A stretch of DNA of 64,000 nt, taken from assembly GCF_004217315.1 (NCBI RefSeq), contig NZ_SGWR01000001.1:992001-1056000 (forward strand), written 5' to 3'. This stretch comes from Corticibacter populi (GTDB lineage: Bacteria; Pseudomonadota; Gammaproteobacteria; Burkholderiales; Burkholderiaceae_C). Shown piece after piece: positions 31,448 to 38,950 of this stretch. Each line of letters opens with the position of its first letter. Position 1 is the first letter of the stretch. The position numbers and the translations under genes were made by a program. The notes beneath the pieces are model-generated. The model was not told the origin of the DNA, did no database searches, and saw nothing but the letters and a program-made list of their open reading frames with translations.

Positions 31448-31866
31448 GCCGCTACCTGATCGCTCACATCGGCCACACGACCCGATCACACGAACACATC
31501 CACTGGTGGCGGCCCGACAGCCGTGGATACACGTTCAGCATCGAGCATGCTGGCCTCTATAGTGAGTTCGAGGCGCGCGCGATCTGCCGTCACGGCACTT
31601 GCATTGCGGTGCTCAAAGAGCACGTCGAAAAGCTGGCGCGCAGCACCCCTTACTACCGGCGCAGCGACGGCAATCTCGAGCCGCTCTACGACCTCGCAAG
31701 ACCGGGCGTTGTCCCGAACGGCAAGGTCGAATGGGTGGCCATTATGGCTGCACGCATGGACTGCGGCAGAGTCGATAAGCCGACGCCGCGCACGGCGAGT
31801 AAGGCCCGCGCGATCTACCTGCCGGGCTTGCCGGCCCGCAATGAAAAGGAAGGCAGTACCGCATGA
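31444..31866 (+). CDS. Small phage protein
   Basis: A 140-residue basic protein (MSRYLIAHIGHTTRSHEH), linked by ATGA overlaps to both neighbours. His/Trp-rich N-terminus (HIHWWRPDSRGYTFSIEHAG). A helical centre follows. No family recognised. Confidence 0.65.
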   Translation: MSRYLIAHIGHTTRSHEHIHWWRPDSRGYTFSIEHAGLYSEFEARAICRHGTCIAVLKEHVEKLARSTPYYRRSDGNLEPLYDLARPGVVPNGKVEWVAIMAARMDCGRVDKPTPRTASKARAIYLPGLPARNEKEGSTA

Positions 31867-32009
31867 AACCCATCCGAAGCACAGCCCCGCCCTACTCCCT
31901 GCAGAGCCCGGCTTTCCGCTACACCCCGGCAGACCGGACGGACATCAGGGAAACATTCAGACGAATCCGGCAGACAAGCATGCCGATGTTCAAACAGGCC
32001 CGCCAGTGA
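31863..32009 (+). CDS. 48-residue phage protein
   Basis: A short frame (MKPIRSTAPPYSLQSPAFRY...) overlapping the gene before by ATGA. The segment YTPADRTDIRETFRRIRQ is of a kind I recognise from other betaproteobacterial prophages. Its TGA (32007-32009) lies in the loop of a terminator hairpin. Function unknown. Confidence 0.65.
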   Translation: MKPIRSTAPPYSLQSPAFRYTPADRTDIRETFRRIRQTSMPMFKQARQ

Positions 32010-32020
32010 GCGGGCTTTTT
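31998..32020 (+). terminator. Terminator before the YqaJ gene
   Basis: GCCCGC-cagtga-GCGGGC plus five T residues. The loop carries the stop codon of the 48-residue gene, and the next start follows 15 bases later. Confidence 0.8.
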
Positions 32021-32035
32021 GTTGGAGAAATAGCA

Positions 32036-33007
32036 GTGAACGGAATCATAAGAGATGAGCTGCAGACCATTGAACAAGGCCATGACCGATCGAAGTTTCT
32101 CGGTGGCAGCGACATTGCGGCGGTCCTTGGCCTGAGCCCATGGAAAACGCCTGTGGATCTGTGGCGGGACAAGACGACGCCGCGATCCGAGGGTCAGAGG
32201 AAGCGAGTCTTCGCCCGCGGCATTCGCTGGGAGTCCGTCGTTGCAGAAATGCTGGTCGAGCGCCTGAAGGCCGACGGTCACACGGTTGAAATCGTAGGAA
32301 CAAACAACCGCTATCGTGACCAAGAGCACACCTTCATGGCGGCCGAGATCGACTTCGAGATCAAGCTCGATGGAGAGGAAGAGATCACCAATGTCGAACT
32401 GAAAACCGTGCATCCTTTCAAGATGCGCGAGTGGGGCGACTCGGACAGCGACGACATACCGGTGCACTACACAGCGCAGGTCATGCACGGACTGGGCGTC
32501 ACTGGACGCCGCAAGGCCATCCTCGCAGCTCTGTTTGGTGCTGACGAGCTACGCGCCTATCCAGTCGATCGAGACGATGAGACCGTCCAGGCCTTACGAC
32601 AACGCGGAGCCACTTTCTGGCGCGATCACGTTCTGACCGGAATACCGCCAGAGCCGATCAACATCACTGACACCGAGAAGCTGTTCGGGGACGACGGCGC
32701 AGAGAGCATGCCCGCTGATCCGATGCTGACGGAATGGCTCATGCGCATGCGCGCAATTCGTGCAGAAATCAAAGCCCGCGAGGCTGAGTACGAAGCTCTG
32801 GAATTCCAGACTCGACGCGCCATGGGATCCACAACACACGTCCTCATGCCGAACGGCAAGACGGCGGCCGAATGGAAAAAACGCAGTGGATCCTTCCTGG
32901 ATCAGGCCGCACTCAAGGAAGCTCACCCAAAGCTGGTGAAGGAATTCACTCGCAAATGGGACAAGCGCGTGTTCACGCTCAAATCGTTTGACACCGAAGG
33001 AATCTAA
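32036..33007 (+). CDS. YqaJ-family viral exonuclease
   Basis: A 323-residue nuclease started at the GTG at 32036 (read MNGIIRDELQTIEQG), with TTGGAG upstream. The fold markers of lambda-exonuclease/YqaJ are clear: FLGGSDIAAVLGLSPW, ARGIRWESVVAEML, MAAEIDFEI and the catalytic VELKTVHP. The C-terminus is a helical region that ends VFTLKSFDTEGI. It should resect double-strand ends for the annealase RecT encoded two bases downstream. Together they form a phage recombination module. Confidence 0.9.
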   Translation: MNGIIRDELQTIEQGHDRSKFLGGSDIAAVLGLSPWKTPVDLWRDKTTPRSEGQRKRVFARGIRWESVVAEMLVERLKADGHTVEIVGTNNRYRDQEHTFMAAEIDFEIKLDGEEEITNVELKTVHPFKMREWGDSDSDDIPVHYTAQVMHGLGVTGRRKAILAALFGADELRAYPVDRDDETVQALRQRGATFWRDHVLTGIPPEPINITDTEKLFGDDGAESMPADPMLTEWLMRMRAIRAEIKAREAEYEALEFQTRRAMGSTTHVLMPNGKTAAEWKKRSGSFLDQAALKEAHPKLVKEFTRKWDKRVFTLKSFDTEGI

Positions 33008-33009
33008 CC

Positions 33010-33876
33010 ATGTCCACACAAGCACTCAAAGCCGCGGCGACCGGCGCCGTAGCAACCGCGAAGCCGCAGACGCTGGCGACGCTCATTACTGCCGACAGCA
33101 TGAAAAAGCAGTTTGCAGCAGCACTGCCAAAGCACATGACGCCCGATCGCTTCACCCGCGTCGCGCTGACCGAGCTTCGGAAGGTTCCAAAGTTGATGCA
33201 GGCCGACCCGCAGTCATTCATGGGCGCCATCATGCAGTGCGCACAGTTGGGTATCGAGCCTGGCGGCGCGCTGGGGCACGCCTACCTGCTACCGTTCGAA
33301 AACCGACGCACTGGCAAAACCGAGGTGCAGTTCATCCTCGGATACAAGGGGATGATCGACCTGGCACGACGCAGTGGGAAGATCGTCAGCATCGAGGCAC
33401 GCGCCGTCTACGAGCGCGATGAATTCAGCGTCACCTTCGGACTCAACCCAGACCTGCAGCACAACCCTGCATGGGAAGACGCAGAGCGCGGCGATCTGCG
33501 CGCGGTCTACGCAGTTGCGAAACTCCAAGGAGGGGGCGTGCAATTCGAGGTCATGGGCCGAGCAGAAGTCGAGCGGATCATGCGCGAATCTCAGGGATGG
33601 AAAGCGGCAGAAGCCACTGCCCGCAAGTACAACCGGGAGCCCAATTCTCCATGGCATACGCACTTCGATGAGATGGCCAAGAAGACCGTGCTGCGCCGGC
33701 TGTTCAAGTACCTCCCTGTGAGCGTCGAGTACGTTGAGGCTCAGGAGCGCGAAGACCGCGACAGCATGATGGCCGACATTGAGTTGCCGGCAGATGCCGT
33801 CTATGAAGTGCCGAGCGAACAGCAAGAGGCCATCGAAGCGCAACCAACCGTCGAATCACAGGAAGAGCCGGCATGA
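33010..33876 (+). CDS. recT: RecT single-strand annealing protein
   Basis: A 288-residue RecT-family annealase. Family core: MTPDRFTRVALTELRKVP, SFMGAIMQCAQLGIEPGG, HAYLLPFENRR, VQFILGYKGMIDLARRSG and KKTVLRRLFKYLPVS. The C-terminal ~50 residues are acidic and disordered. It anneals strands resected by the exonuclease encoded immediately upstream. ninB and ninG sit in the opposite operon, so the phage carries two sets of recombination helpers. Confidence 0.95.
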   Translation: MSTQALKAAATGAVATAKPQTLATLITADSMKKQFAAALPKHMTPDRFTRVALTELRKVPKLMQADPQSFMGAIMQCAQLGIEPGGALGHAYLLPFENRRTGKTEVQFILGYKGMIDLARRSGKIVSIEARAVYERDEFSVTFGLNPDLQHNPAWEDAERGDLRAVYAVAKLQGGGVQFEVMGRAEVERIMRESQGWKAAEATARKYNREPNSPWHTHFDEMAKKTVLRRLFKYLPVSVEYVEAQEREDRDSMMADIELPADAVYEVPSEQQEAIEAQPTVESQEEPA

Positions 33877-33915
33877 TCGCCACTGATGGCGGAAGCCATC
33901 TTGTAGCAGCACACA

Positions 33916-33941
33916 GCCCGCAATCGCGGGCTTTTCTTTTG
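33916..33941 (+). terminator. Terminator between recT and rdgC
   Basis: GCCCGC-aatc-GCGGGC followed by TTTTCTTTT. The rdgC ATG follows 16 bases after the T-run. Confidence 0.8.
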
Positions 33942-33956
33942 TCTCCAGAGGAAACC

Positions 33957-34850
33957 ATGTTCCAAAACCTGCTGATCTACCGCCTGCCCGAGAACTGGCA
34001 GGCCGACCTGACGGACGCCGAAGGCGCCCTCGCGAAGAGCCCCTTCGTGCCCTGCTCGGCCACGCAGGAGAAATCCTCCGGCTGGGTGCCGCCGCGCGGT
34101 GATGCCCATGGCCCGCTGGTCGAGTCCATCGACGGACAATGGATTCTGCGCTTCGCCACCGAGACCAAGATCCTGCCGGCCTCGGTGGTCGAGAGCAAGG
34201 TCGACGAGAAGGTCCAGCGCATCGAGGCCGAGAGCGGCCGCAAGTCCGGCAAGAAGGAGCGCCGCGACCTCAAGGACGAGGCTCGCCTGGAGTTGCTGCC
34301 CATGGCCTTCACCAAGCGCCAGGGCACCTGGGTGTGGATCGACCAGGCCGGCCACTGGCTGGTCATCGATGCCGGCAGCCAGGGCCGCGCCGACGAGATC
34401 ATCACGGCACTGGTCGAGCAATTGCCGGGCTTCGCCCCGCGCCTGCTGCAGACCGAGCAGACACCGGCGGCCGCCATGGCCGACTGGCTGAGCGAACAGG
34501 CGGCGCCCGGCAGATTCTCGCTGGACAACGAATGCGAGTTGAAAAGCACCGACGAGACGCGCGCCGCCGTGCGCTATGCGCGCCATGCACTGGAGATCGA
34601 GGAGATCCGCCAGCACATCCAGGCCGGCAAGCGCCCAACCCGTCTTGGCATGGGCTGGAGCGATCGTGCCAGCTTCGTGCTGACCGAGGCGCTGCAGGTC
34701 AAGAAACTGGCGTTCTCGGATGCCGTGTTTGAGGGCAAGAGCGATGGCGACGACCACTTCGACGCCGACGTGGCGCTCACCACCGGCGAGTTGCGCCTGC
34801 TGTTGCCGCAGCTGATCGAGGCGCTGGGTGGCGAGATGCCGCTGCAATAA
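33957..34850 (+). CDS. rdgC: Recombination-associated protein RdgC
   Basis: A 297-residue RdgC. The start is MFQNLLIYRLPENWQAD at 33957, after AGAGGAAACC. Family features are SPFVPCSATQEKSSGWVPPRG, TETKILPASVV, GRKSGKKERRDLKDEA, LLPMAFTKRQGTWVWID and ATALVEQLPG-like ITALVEQLPGF. RdgC forms a ring around double-stranded DNA and limits RecA. It is normally chromosomal. Here its GC-rich codon use differs from neighbours, suggesting recent capture from a host genome. It may favour phage annealing recombination over RecA. Confidence 0.93.
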   Translation: MFQNLLIYRLPENWQADLTDAEGALAKSPFVPCSATQEKSSGWVPPRGDAHGPLVESIDGQWILRFATETKILPASVVESKVDEKVQRIEAESGRKSGKKERRDLKDEARLELLPMAFTKRQGTWVWIDQAGHWLVIDAGSQGRADEIITALVEQLPGFAPRLLQTEQTPAAAMADWLSEQAAPGRFSLDNECELKSTDETRAAVRYARHALEIEEIRQHIQAGKRPTRLGMGWSDRASFVLTEALQVKKLAFSDAVFEGKSDGDDHFDADVALTTGELRLLLPQLIEALGGEMPLQ

Positions 34851-34873
34851 GCACGCCACTGATACCAACACCC

Positions 34874-34896
34874 AGCGCCCATGAGGCGCTATTTTT
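34874..34896 (+). terminator. Terminator after rdgC
   Basis: AGCGCC-catga-GGCGCT with ATTTTT, and the next start 11 bases on. Confidence 0.75.
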
Positions 34897-34907
34897 GTGA
34901 GAACAAC

Positions 34908-35912
34908 ATGTCCAAGAAATACGAATTCGTACCAGGCGACGAAATCACTATCGCGCCCGGTCGCACTGTAAAGCGGATCCGCGCGCTGGTTGCGATCGCG
35001 ACACTCGGCATAGTGCCTGGCGATCTTGGCGGATACGTTGAGTCGGAGGCCAATTTGGCGCAGGTGTCCGGCAATGCGTGGGTGTCCGGCGATGCGCAGG
35101 TGTCCGGCGATGCGTGGGTGTCCGGCAATGCGCAGGTGTACGGCGATGCGTGGGTGTCCGGCAATGCGCAGGTGTACGGCGATGCGCGGGTGTCCGGCAA
35201 TGCGCAGGTGTCCGGCAATGCGTGGGTGTCCGGCAATGCGCAGGTGTACGGCGATGCGCGGGTGTCCGGCAATGCGCAGGTGTCCGGCAATGCGCAGGTG
35301 TACGGCGATGCGCGGGTGTCCGGCAATGCGTGGGTGTCCGGCAATGCGTGGGTGTCCGGCAATGCGCAGGTGTCCGGCAATGCGCAGGTGTCCGGCAATG
35401 CGCAGGTGTCCGGCAATGCGCAGGTGTCCGGCAATGCGCAGGTGTACGGCGATGCGCGGGTGTCCGGCAATGCGCAGGTGTACGGCAATGCGTGGGTGTC
35501 CGGCAATGCGTGGGTGTCCGGCAATGCGTGGGTGTCCGGCGATGCGCAGGTGTCCGGCGATGCGCGGGTGTCCGGCAATGCGCAGGTGTCCGGCAATGCG
35601 CAGGTGTCCGGCAATGCGTGGGTGTCCGGCGATGCGCAGGTGTCCGGCAGAGGCCTCATCTTTTGGGCCTCGATTGTCGGCACCGAAAACGGCACGCTGA
35701 CGGTCTACAACGCCAAGGACGACACGCTGCTCGTCACGCGGGGATGCTTTTCCGGCACGGTAGATGAGTTCCTGGCGAAATCAGCCAAGGTGCACGATGA
35801 TCGGATCAAGCGCGAGTATCAGTTGCTGATCGAGGTTGCAGCATCGCGGATCGAAGCGGCGCTCGCCGAAACGGCAAAGCCGGAGGACGCGGATACAGCA
35901 AAGTCGCGTTGA
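34908..35912 (+). CDS. Hexapeptide-repeat (YdcK-like) beta-helix protein
   Basis: A 334-residue protein. The N-terminal ~50 residues (MSKKYEFVPGDEITIAPG, IVPGDLGGYVESEANLAQ) match the lead-in of YdcK-like phage proteins. Then 32 full hexapeptides of the form (Q/W/R)V(S/Y)G(N/D)A run from residue ~52 to ~244, enough for about ten turns of a left-handed beta-helix. A cap (FWASIVGTENGTLTVYNAKDD) and a charged C-terminal helix follow. Trp/Gln/Arg alternation puts large side chains at one fixed position of the coil. Function unknown; repeat number is probably unstable. Confidence 0.85.
   Translation: MSKKYEFVPGDEITIAPGRTVKRIRALVAIATLGIVPGDLGGYVESEANLAQVSGNAWVSGDAQVSGDAWVSGNAQVYGDAWVSGNAQVYGDARVSGNAQVSGNAWVSGNAQVYGDARVSGNAQVSGNAQVYGDARVSGNAWVSGNAWVSGNAQVSGNAQVSGNAQVSGNAQVSGNAQVYGDARVSGNAQVYGNAWVSGNAWVSGNAWVSGDAQVSGDARVSGNAQVSGNAQVSGNAWVSGDAQVSGRGLIFWASIVGTENGTLTVYNAKDDTLLVTRGCFSGTVDEFLAKSAKVHDDRIKREYQLLIEVAASRIEAALAETAKPEDADTAKSR
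35061..35648 (+). repeat. 32 tandem 18-bp units
   Basis: Units of the form CAGGTGTCCGGCAATGCG run from 35061. Variation is almost limited to CAG/TGG/CGG, TCC/TAC and AAT/GAT. A partial 33rd unit starts at 35637. Near identity over 590 bp points to recent expansion. Confidence 0.97.
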
Positions 35913-35941
35913 AAACGAATTGGAAATTGCCATCAGCCAAT

Positions 35942-35964
35942 AGCGCCCTTGAGGCGCTTTTTTT
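35942..35964 (+). terminator. Terminator before the C-tract gene
   Basis: AGCGCC-cttga-GGCGCT with a seven-base T-run, then CATGGAGCAACAT before the next ATG. Confidence 0.8.
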
Positions 35965-35977
35965 CATGGAGCAACAT

Positions 35978-36332
35978 ATGACCAAGATCAGCAAATCCAA
36001 GCAGTTGCAACTCGATCGTCAGCAGCGCCGCGAGGCCCGCGACAAGAAGCGAGCAGAGGATGCGGCGCAACTCGATCGCCTGAAGAATCGAGTCGCAGAA
36101 ATGTCAAAGCGCCCCCCCCCCAGAGCTTGCGGCATGGGGGTCTGTGCGAACGCAGGCGTTTGTAAAGGCCCTCACGCTCGCGCAGCACAAAGCATCGCTA
36201 AAGACGATCAAGCCTGGCCGTCTCGCGGAGTTTGTCGCCACGGTCGATCAAATCGGATCGCTACCGCTGTCGCGCTGCCACGAGATCGCTCGGCTCAGCG
36301 ACACGGCGGCCCATCTGCATGCACCGGAGTGA
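35978..36332 (+). pseudogene. Small basic protein split at a C10 tract
   Basis: The frame from 35978 (MTKISKSKQLQLDRQQRRE) encodes a basic coiled helix up to a run of ten C (36112-36121). It then continues in an unnatural frame. One base less (nine C) would join it to SVRTQAFVKALTLAQHK...DTAAHLHAPE, ending at 36332, a smooth 117-residue protein. The copy here is therefore off-frame. Possible causes are slipped-strand phase variation, ribosomal frameshifting on the C-run, a true mutation or a sequencing error. Function of the full-length product is unknown. Confidence 0.7.
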
Positions 36333-36336
36333 TGCC

Positions 36337-36876
36337 ATGGTTGCAAGCGTGCTAGATCCATGCTGCGGAGGACGGATGATGTGGTTTGACCCCTCTGACC
36401 AGCGCTGCCTTTTTGGCGATGTGCGTGACGAGACAGTCAGCGTCACTGACCGTTCGCACCAGGAAGATGGCAAGCGCGTCATCGAGGTTCATCCTGATGT
36501 GCGGTTCGACTTCCGGGGAATGCCGTTCGACGACGAAACCTTCCATCTCGTTGTGTTCGATCCGCCGCATCTTGTCCGGGCGGGCAGGCGCAGTTGGATG
36601 GCAGCCAAGTACGGAAAACTCGGCGCGGACTGGCGCGACGACATGCGTCAGGGATTCGCCGAATGCTTCCGCGTGCTCAGGCCGCACGGCGTGCTGATCT
36701 TCAAGTGGAACGAAACGCAGGTGCCAGTTGCGCAGGTTCTTTCCTGTACGAGTGAGAAGCCCCTTTTCGGTCACCGCTCAGGGAAGCGCAGCGGAACGCA
36801 CTGGATGACATTCATAAAAGGGTCCGCTATCAAGCGCACTCCACCAGCACCACAACCAACAACCAGCCCGGCATGA
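36337..36876 (+). CDS. Phage class I SAM-dependent methyltransferase
   Basis: A 179-residue protein from the ATG at 36337 (MVASVLDPCCGGRMMWF), with GGAGTG upstream. Motif I is LDPCCGGRMMWFD at the N-terminus, GMPFDDETFHLVVFDPPHL carries the motif IV DPPH, and FRVLRPHGVLIFKWNE is a typical later strand. The D-P-P-H form is used by N6-adenine and N4-cytosine DNA methyltransferases. No target-recognition domain is obvious. It would mark phage DNA if it is a DNA enzyme. The stop sits in a terminator loop. Confidence 0.78.
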   Translation: MVASVLDPCCGGRMMWFDPSDQRCLFGDVRDETVSVTDRSHQEDGKRVIEVHPDVRFDFRGMPFDDETFHLVVFDPPHLVRAGRRSWMAAKYGKLGADWRDDMRQGFAECFRVLRPHGVLIFKWNETQVPVAQVLSCTSEKPLFGHRSGKRSGTHWMTFIKGSAIKRTPPAPQPTTSPA

Positions 36877-36886
36877 CCGGGCCTTT
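36866..36886 (+). terminator. Terminator after the methyltransferase
   Basis: GCCCGG-catga-CCGGGC and four T. The loop holds the TGA stop of the methyltransferase. Confidence 0.75.
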
Positions 36887-36904
36887 TCATATGCGGAGGA
36901 CTGC

Positions 36905-37831
36905 ATGACCCAAACACCAAAAGGCCAGATCGCACGCGAGGGCCGTGTCTGCTTCCAAGATGCCAGCGTCTCAGTGTGGGAGGAAGGCTTAGCCGAAGCG
37001 AGAAATTCTGGCGGAATCAAAGGCGCTGACGCTTGGGAACTGGCTTTCAAACGCCAGGTGTTCGCACGCATCATCCAAACGCTCAACAAGATCGGCTGGA
37101 CCGTGGCGCCTTGGGAGGATGCGCCAAAGTACCGCGCCATCGCTCTCTCATATCGCTCATGCCACAAGGGCGACCTGAAAGGCGAACTGTCGATCAGTGG
37201 ACGCCACATCGAATTCAAGATGTGGCAGGACGTGACCCCTTCTGAGAACCGCAACGGGGGCCGCTACGACTTCCACAAGGAAGCGCGCATGCCCTACCTA
37301 TTGAGGCTGGAGATGGAGCGCACGCGCCGGCGGATTCGCGACTACCTGTGCAACGTGTTCTCGGGCTACCACTTCGATCCGCCGCGCGACCCGCCGATGG
37401 GACTGATGGGTCTCACGGCCGATGAAACGGCTCGCCATAACCGGATGACCTGTGGTCACTACAGGCCCGCGCTGGACCGCGCCGAAATCAGCATGGCTTC
37501 CAACGCCATCGCCGCCGACGGGGGGACCATCGAGCATGGTTCACAGGTTTGGGCGCTGGACCCCAAGGGCCGCGTGATCACCGGGACGGCGTACCACTAC
37601 CTCAACAGCACATGGCAAATCGTCACCGGCCGCTATGGCCTGACGCATTGCTTCACGCATGAGATTTTCACCGGCCGGCCCGAAGGCCTGCGCGTGAAGC
37701 GCAACGAGCGCGCGCGCCGCAAGCGCCTGGAGGGCGAGCTGGCCAAGGCCATCAAGGCCATGAACTACGAACGCGCCGCCGTGCTGCGCGACATCCTTTA
37801 TCCCGACGGCCAGCACCTGAAAGCCGCATGA
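36905..37831 (+). CDS. Phage hypothetical protein with UVR-like C-terminus
   Basis: A 308-residue protein (MTQTPKGQIAREGRVCF), with GCGGAGGACTGC before the ATG. The N-terminal half (ISGRHIEFKMWQDVTPSENRNGGRYDFHKEA) looks like a compact alpha/beta domain. The C-terminus (RKRLEGELAKAIKAMNYERAAVLRDILYPDG) has the UvrB/UvrC-type helical hairpin. That motif usually mediates protein contacts. A role in DNA metabolism is possible; no catalytic motif is seen. Confidence 0.7.
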   Translation: MTQTPKGQIAREGRVCFQDASVSVWEEGLAEARNSGGIKGADAWELAFKRQVFARIIQTLNKIGWTVAPWEDAPKYRAIALSYRSCHKGDLKGELSISGRHIEFKMWQDVTPSENRNGGRYDFHKEARMPYLLRLEMERTRRRIRDYLCNVFSGYHFDPPRDPPMGLMGLTADETARHNRMTCGHYRPALDRAEISMASNAIAADGGTIEHGSQVWALDPKGRVITGTAYHYLNSTWQIVTGRYGLTHCFTHEIFTGRPEGLRVKRNERARRKRLEGELAKAIKAMNYERAAVLRDILYPDGQHLKAA

Positions 37832-38155
37832 ATGGACCCCGTCATGACCGACACACAACAACCCGAGGCGCTGAGCTGCGCTGAAACGCTTGATCTGCTT
37901 GCGAAATGTGATGACATCGCGATCCTGCAGGAGAGGATTGATGCAGCCAGACATCAGCGCTGGCTGCCTATTGGTACTGCCCCAAAAACCAAAGACATAG
38001 TGATTGCAACAGACGGCACCAAGGTCTATCAATCACGGCGAGATGTACATGCCAATAGCAGCCGGAACAGGTACAAGAGTGCAGGCGGGGCATACATCAT
38101 TGCAACCCACTGGATGCCTCTACCAGACCCGCCATCGGCAAACGATCCTGCATAA
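37832..38155 (+). CDS. DUF551-containing phage protein
   Basis: A 107-residue protein whose ATG directly follows the previous stop; MTDTQQPEALSCAETLD at 37844 is an alternative start. The C-terminal half has the DUF551 pattern: RWLPIGTAPKTKDIVIATDG, then AYIIATHWMPLPDPPS. The N-terminal half is a helix that may dimerise. DUF551 is almost confined to phage small-gene clusters; role unknown. Confidence 0.75.
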   Translation: MDPVMTDTQQPEALSCAETLDLLAKCDDIAILQERIDAARHQRWLPIGTAPKTKDIVIATDGTKVYQSRRDVHANSSRNRYKSAGGAYIIATHWMPLPDPPSANDPA

Positions 38156-38168
38156 ATCCAACCAGATT

Positions 38169-38200
38169 AAGCACCATATTCGAGACATTGTGGTGCTTTT
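38169..38200 (+). terminator. Terminator after the DUF551 gene
   Basis: AAGCACCA and TGGTGCTT around a 14-base loop, followed by TTC. Moderate strength. Confidence 0.6.
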
Positions 38201-38220
38201 CTATAAACAACGTACTGAAT

Positions 38221-38460
38221 ATGAGTCTTTACTACAAATCAAAGGCATCCATCGCGGTGACTCACTTGCCGACCGGCATCAGTGAGCACGCTGACGGGTA
38301 TCGGAGCCAGCACGCAAACCGTGATGCCTGCCTGGTCAGGATCAAGAGCAAATTGGCATTGAGCGCCACGCATCCTCTGCCCATGCGGGCATCGTACGAA
38401 CTGCCCAGCAACGAGCAATGTCCGGACGATCTCACACAGCACAGAAGGTACGCAAAATGA
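38221..38460 (+). CDS. Release-factor-like domain lacking GGQ
   Basis: A 79-residue protein (MSLYYKSKASIAVTHLPTGI). SIAVTHLPTGI followed by YRSQHANRDACLVRIKSKL matches the part of class-I release factors that follows the GGQ loop (THxPTGI ... RSQHxNK ... MKxKL). The GGQ itself and all codon-recognition domains are absent. It cannot hydrolyse peptidyl-tRNA in the usual way. It may bind ribosomes or a host release-factor partner. The stop overlaps the next start in ATGA. Confidence 0.72.
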   Translation: MSLYYKSKASIAVTHLPTGISEHADGYRSQHANRDACLVRIKSKLALSATHPLPMRASYELPSNEQCPDDLTQHRRYAK

Positions 38461-38681
38461 CGGTCATGACACACGAGCAGCAGATCCGGCTGATAGCCGC
38501 GGAAACCATGGGAGTGCCGGTCTCTGAGGTCAGCGACGATACGCAGATCACCGACTGGCGCCACATGACCATCATCAACGACGAGACGTGCATCGCGCTG
38601 CAGATCAACATCAGCGCGTCAGATGCTGCGCAATGCCGCACCGTCGGTGACTACATCGCGCTGGTGCGCGGTAAGCGCTGA
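38457..38681 (+). CDS. Acyl-carrier-protein-like phage protein
   Basis: A 74-residue protein (MTVMTHEQQIRLIAAET), with AGAAGG upstream. The pattern IRLIAAETMGVPVSEVSDDT... and CRTVGDYIALV follows the first and last helices of acyl carrier proteins. The Asp-Ser-Leu phosphopantetheine site is not there (DWRHMT instead). It could be an ACP mimic. Fold assignment by eye, moderate confidence. Confidence 0.6.
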   Translation: MTVMTHEQQIRLIAAETMGVPVSEVSDDTQITDWRHMTIINDETCIALQINISASDAAQCRTVGDYIALVRGKR

Positions 38682-38700
38682 GCATATCAGGATCAATCAG

Positions 38701-38724
38701 GCCGCCCACATGGGGCGGCTTTTT
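38701..38724 (+). terminator. Terminator before the excisionase-like gene
   Basis: GCCGCCC-acatg-GGGCGGC with five T, then CATGGAGGGATTGGAG before the ATG. Confidence 0.85.
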
Positions 38725-38740
38725 CATGGAGGGATTGGAG

Positions 38741-38950
38741 ATGGCAGCATTTCTGACTGCAGATGAAGTCGCCACACTCACCGGGCGAAAATCAAAAAGT
38801 AAGCAGATTGAATGGCTGCGCCAGCAAGGTGTGCCGTTTCGAGTCACTGCGACAGGGCATCCTGCTGTTTTGTGGTCAGCCGTTGACGCTACTGCCAAAG
38901 TACAGGCGCCAGTTGCTACTTGGTCTCCTCGCGTCCTGGAGCATATCTGA
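38741..38950 (+). CDS. DUF4224 protein, probable excisionase
   Basis: A 69-residue protein (MAAFLTADEVATLTGRK; an in-frame ATG at 38726 would add five residues). The DUF4224 pattern is TADEVATLTGRKSKSKQIEWL...QGVPFRV. This is a MerR-like winged helix found next to many phage integrases. Its stop overlaps the integrase start (TGATG). It probably bends att DNA and controls direction of recombination. Confidence 0.8.
   Translation: MAAFLTADEVATLTGRKSKSKQIEWLRQQGVPFRVTATGHPAVLWSAVDATAKVQAPVATWSPRVLEHI

Noticed and set aside
34889-35767. Repeat proteins in three other frames of the 18-bp array
   Set aside because: All six frames are open because the repeat unit has no stop codon; only the frame with YdcK-like ends is natural.
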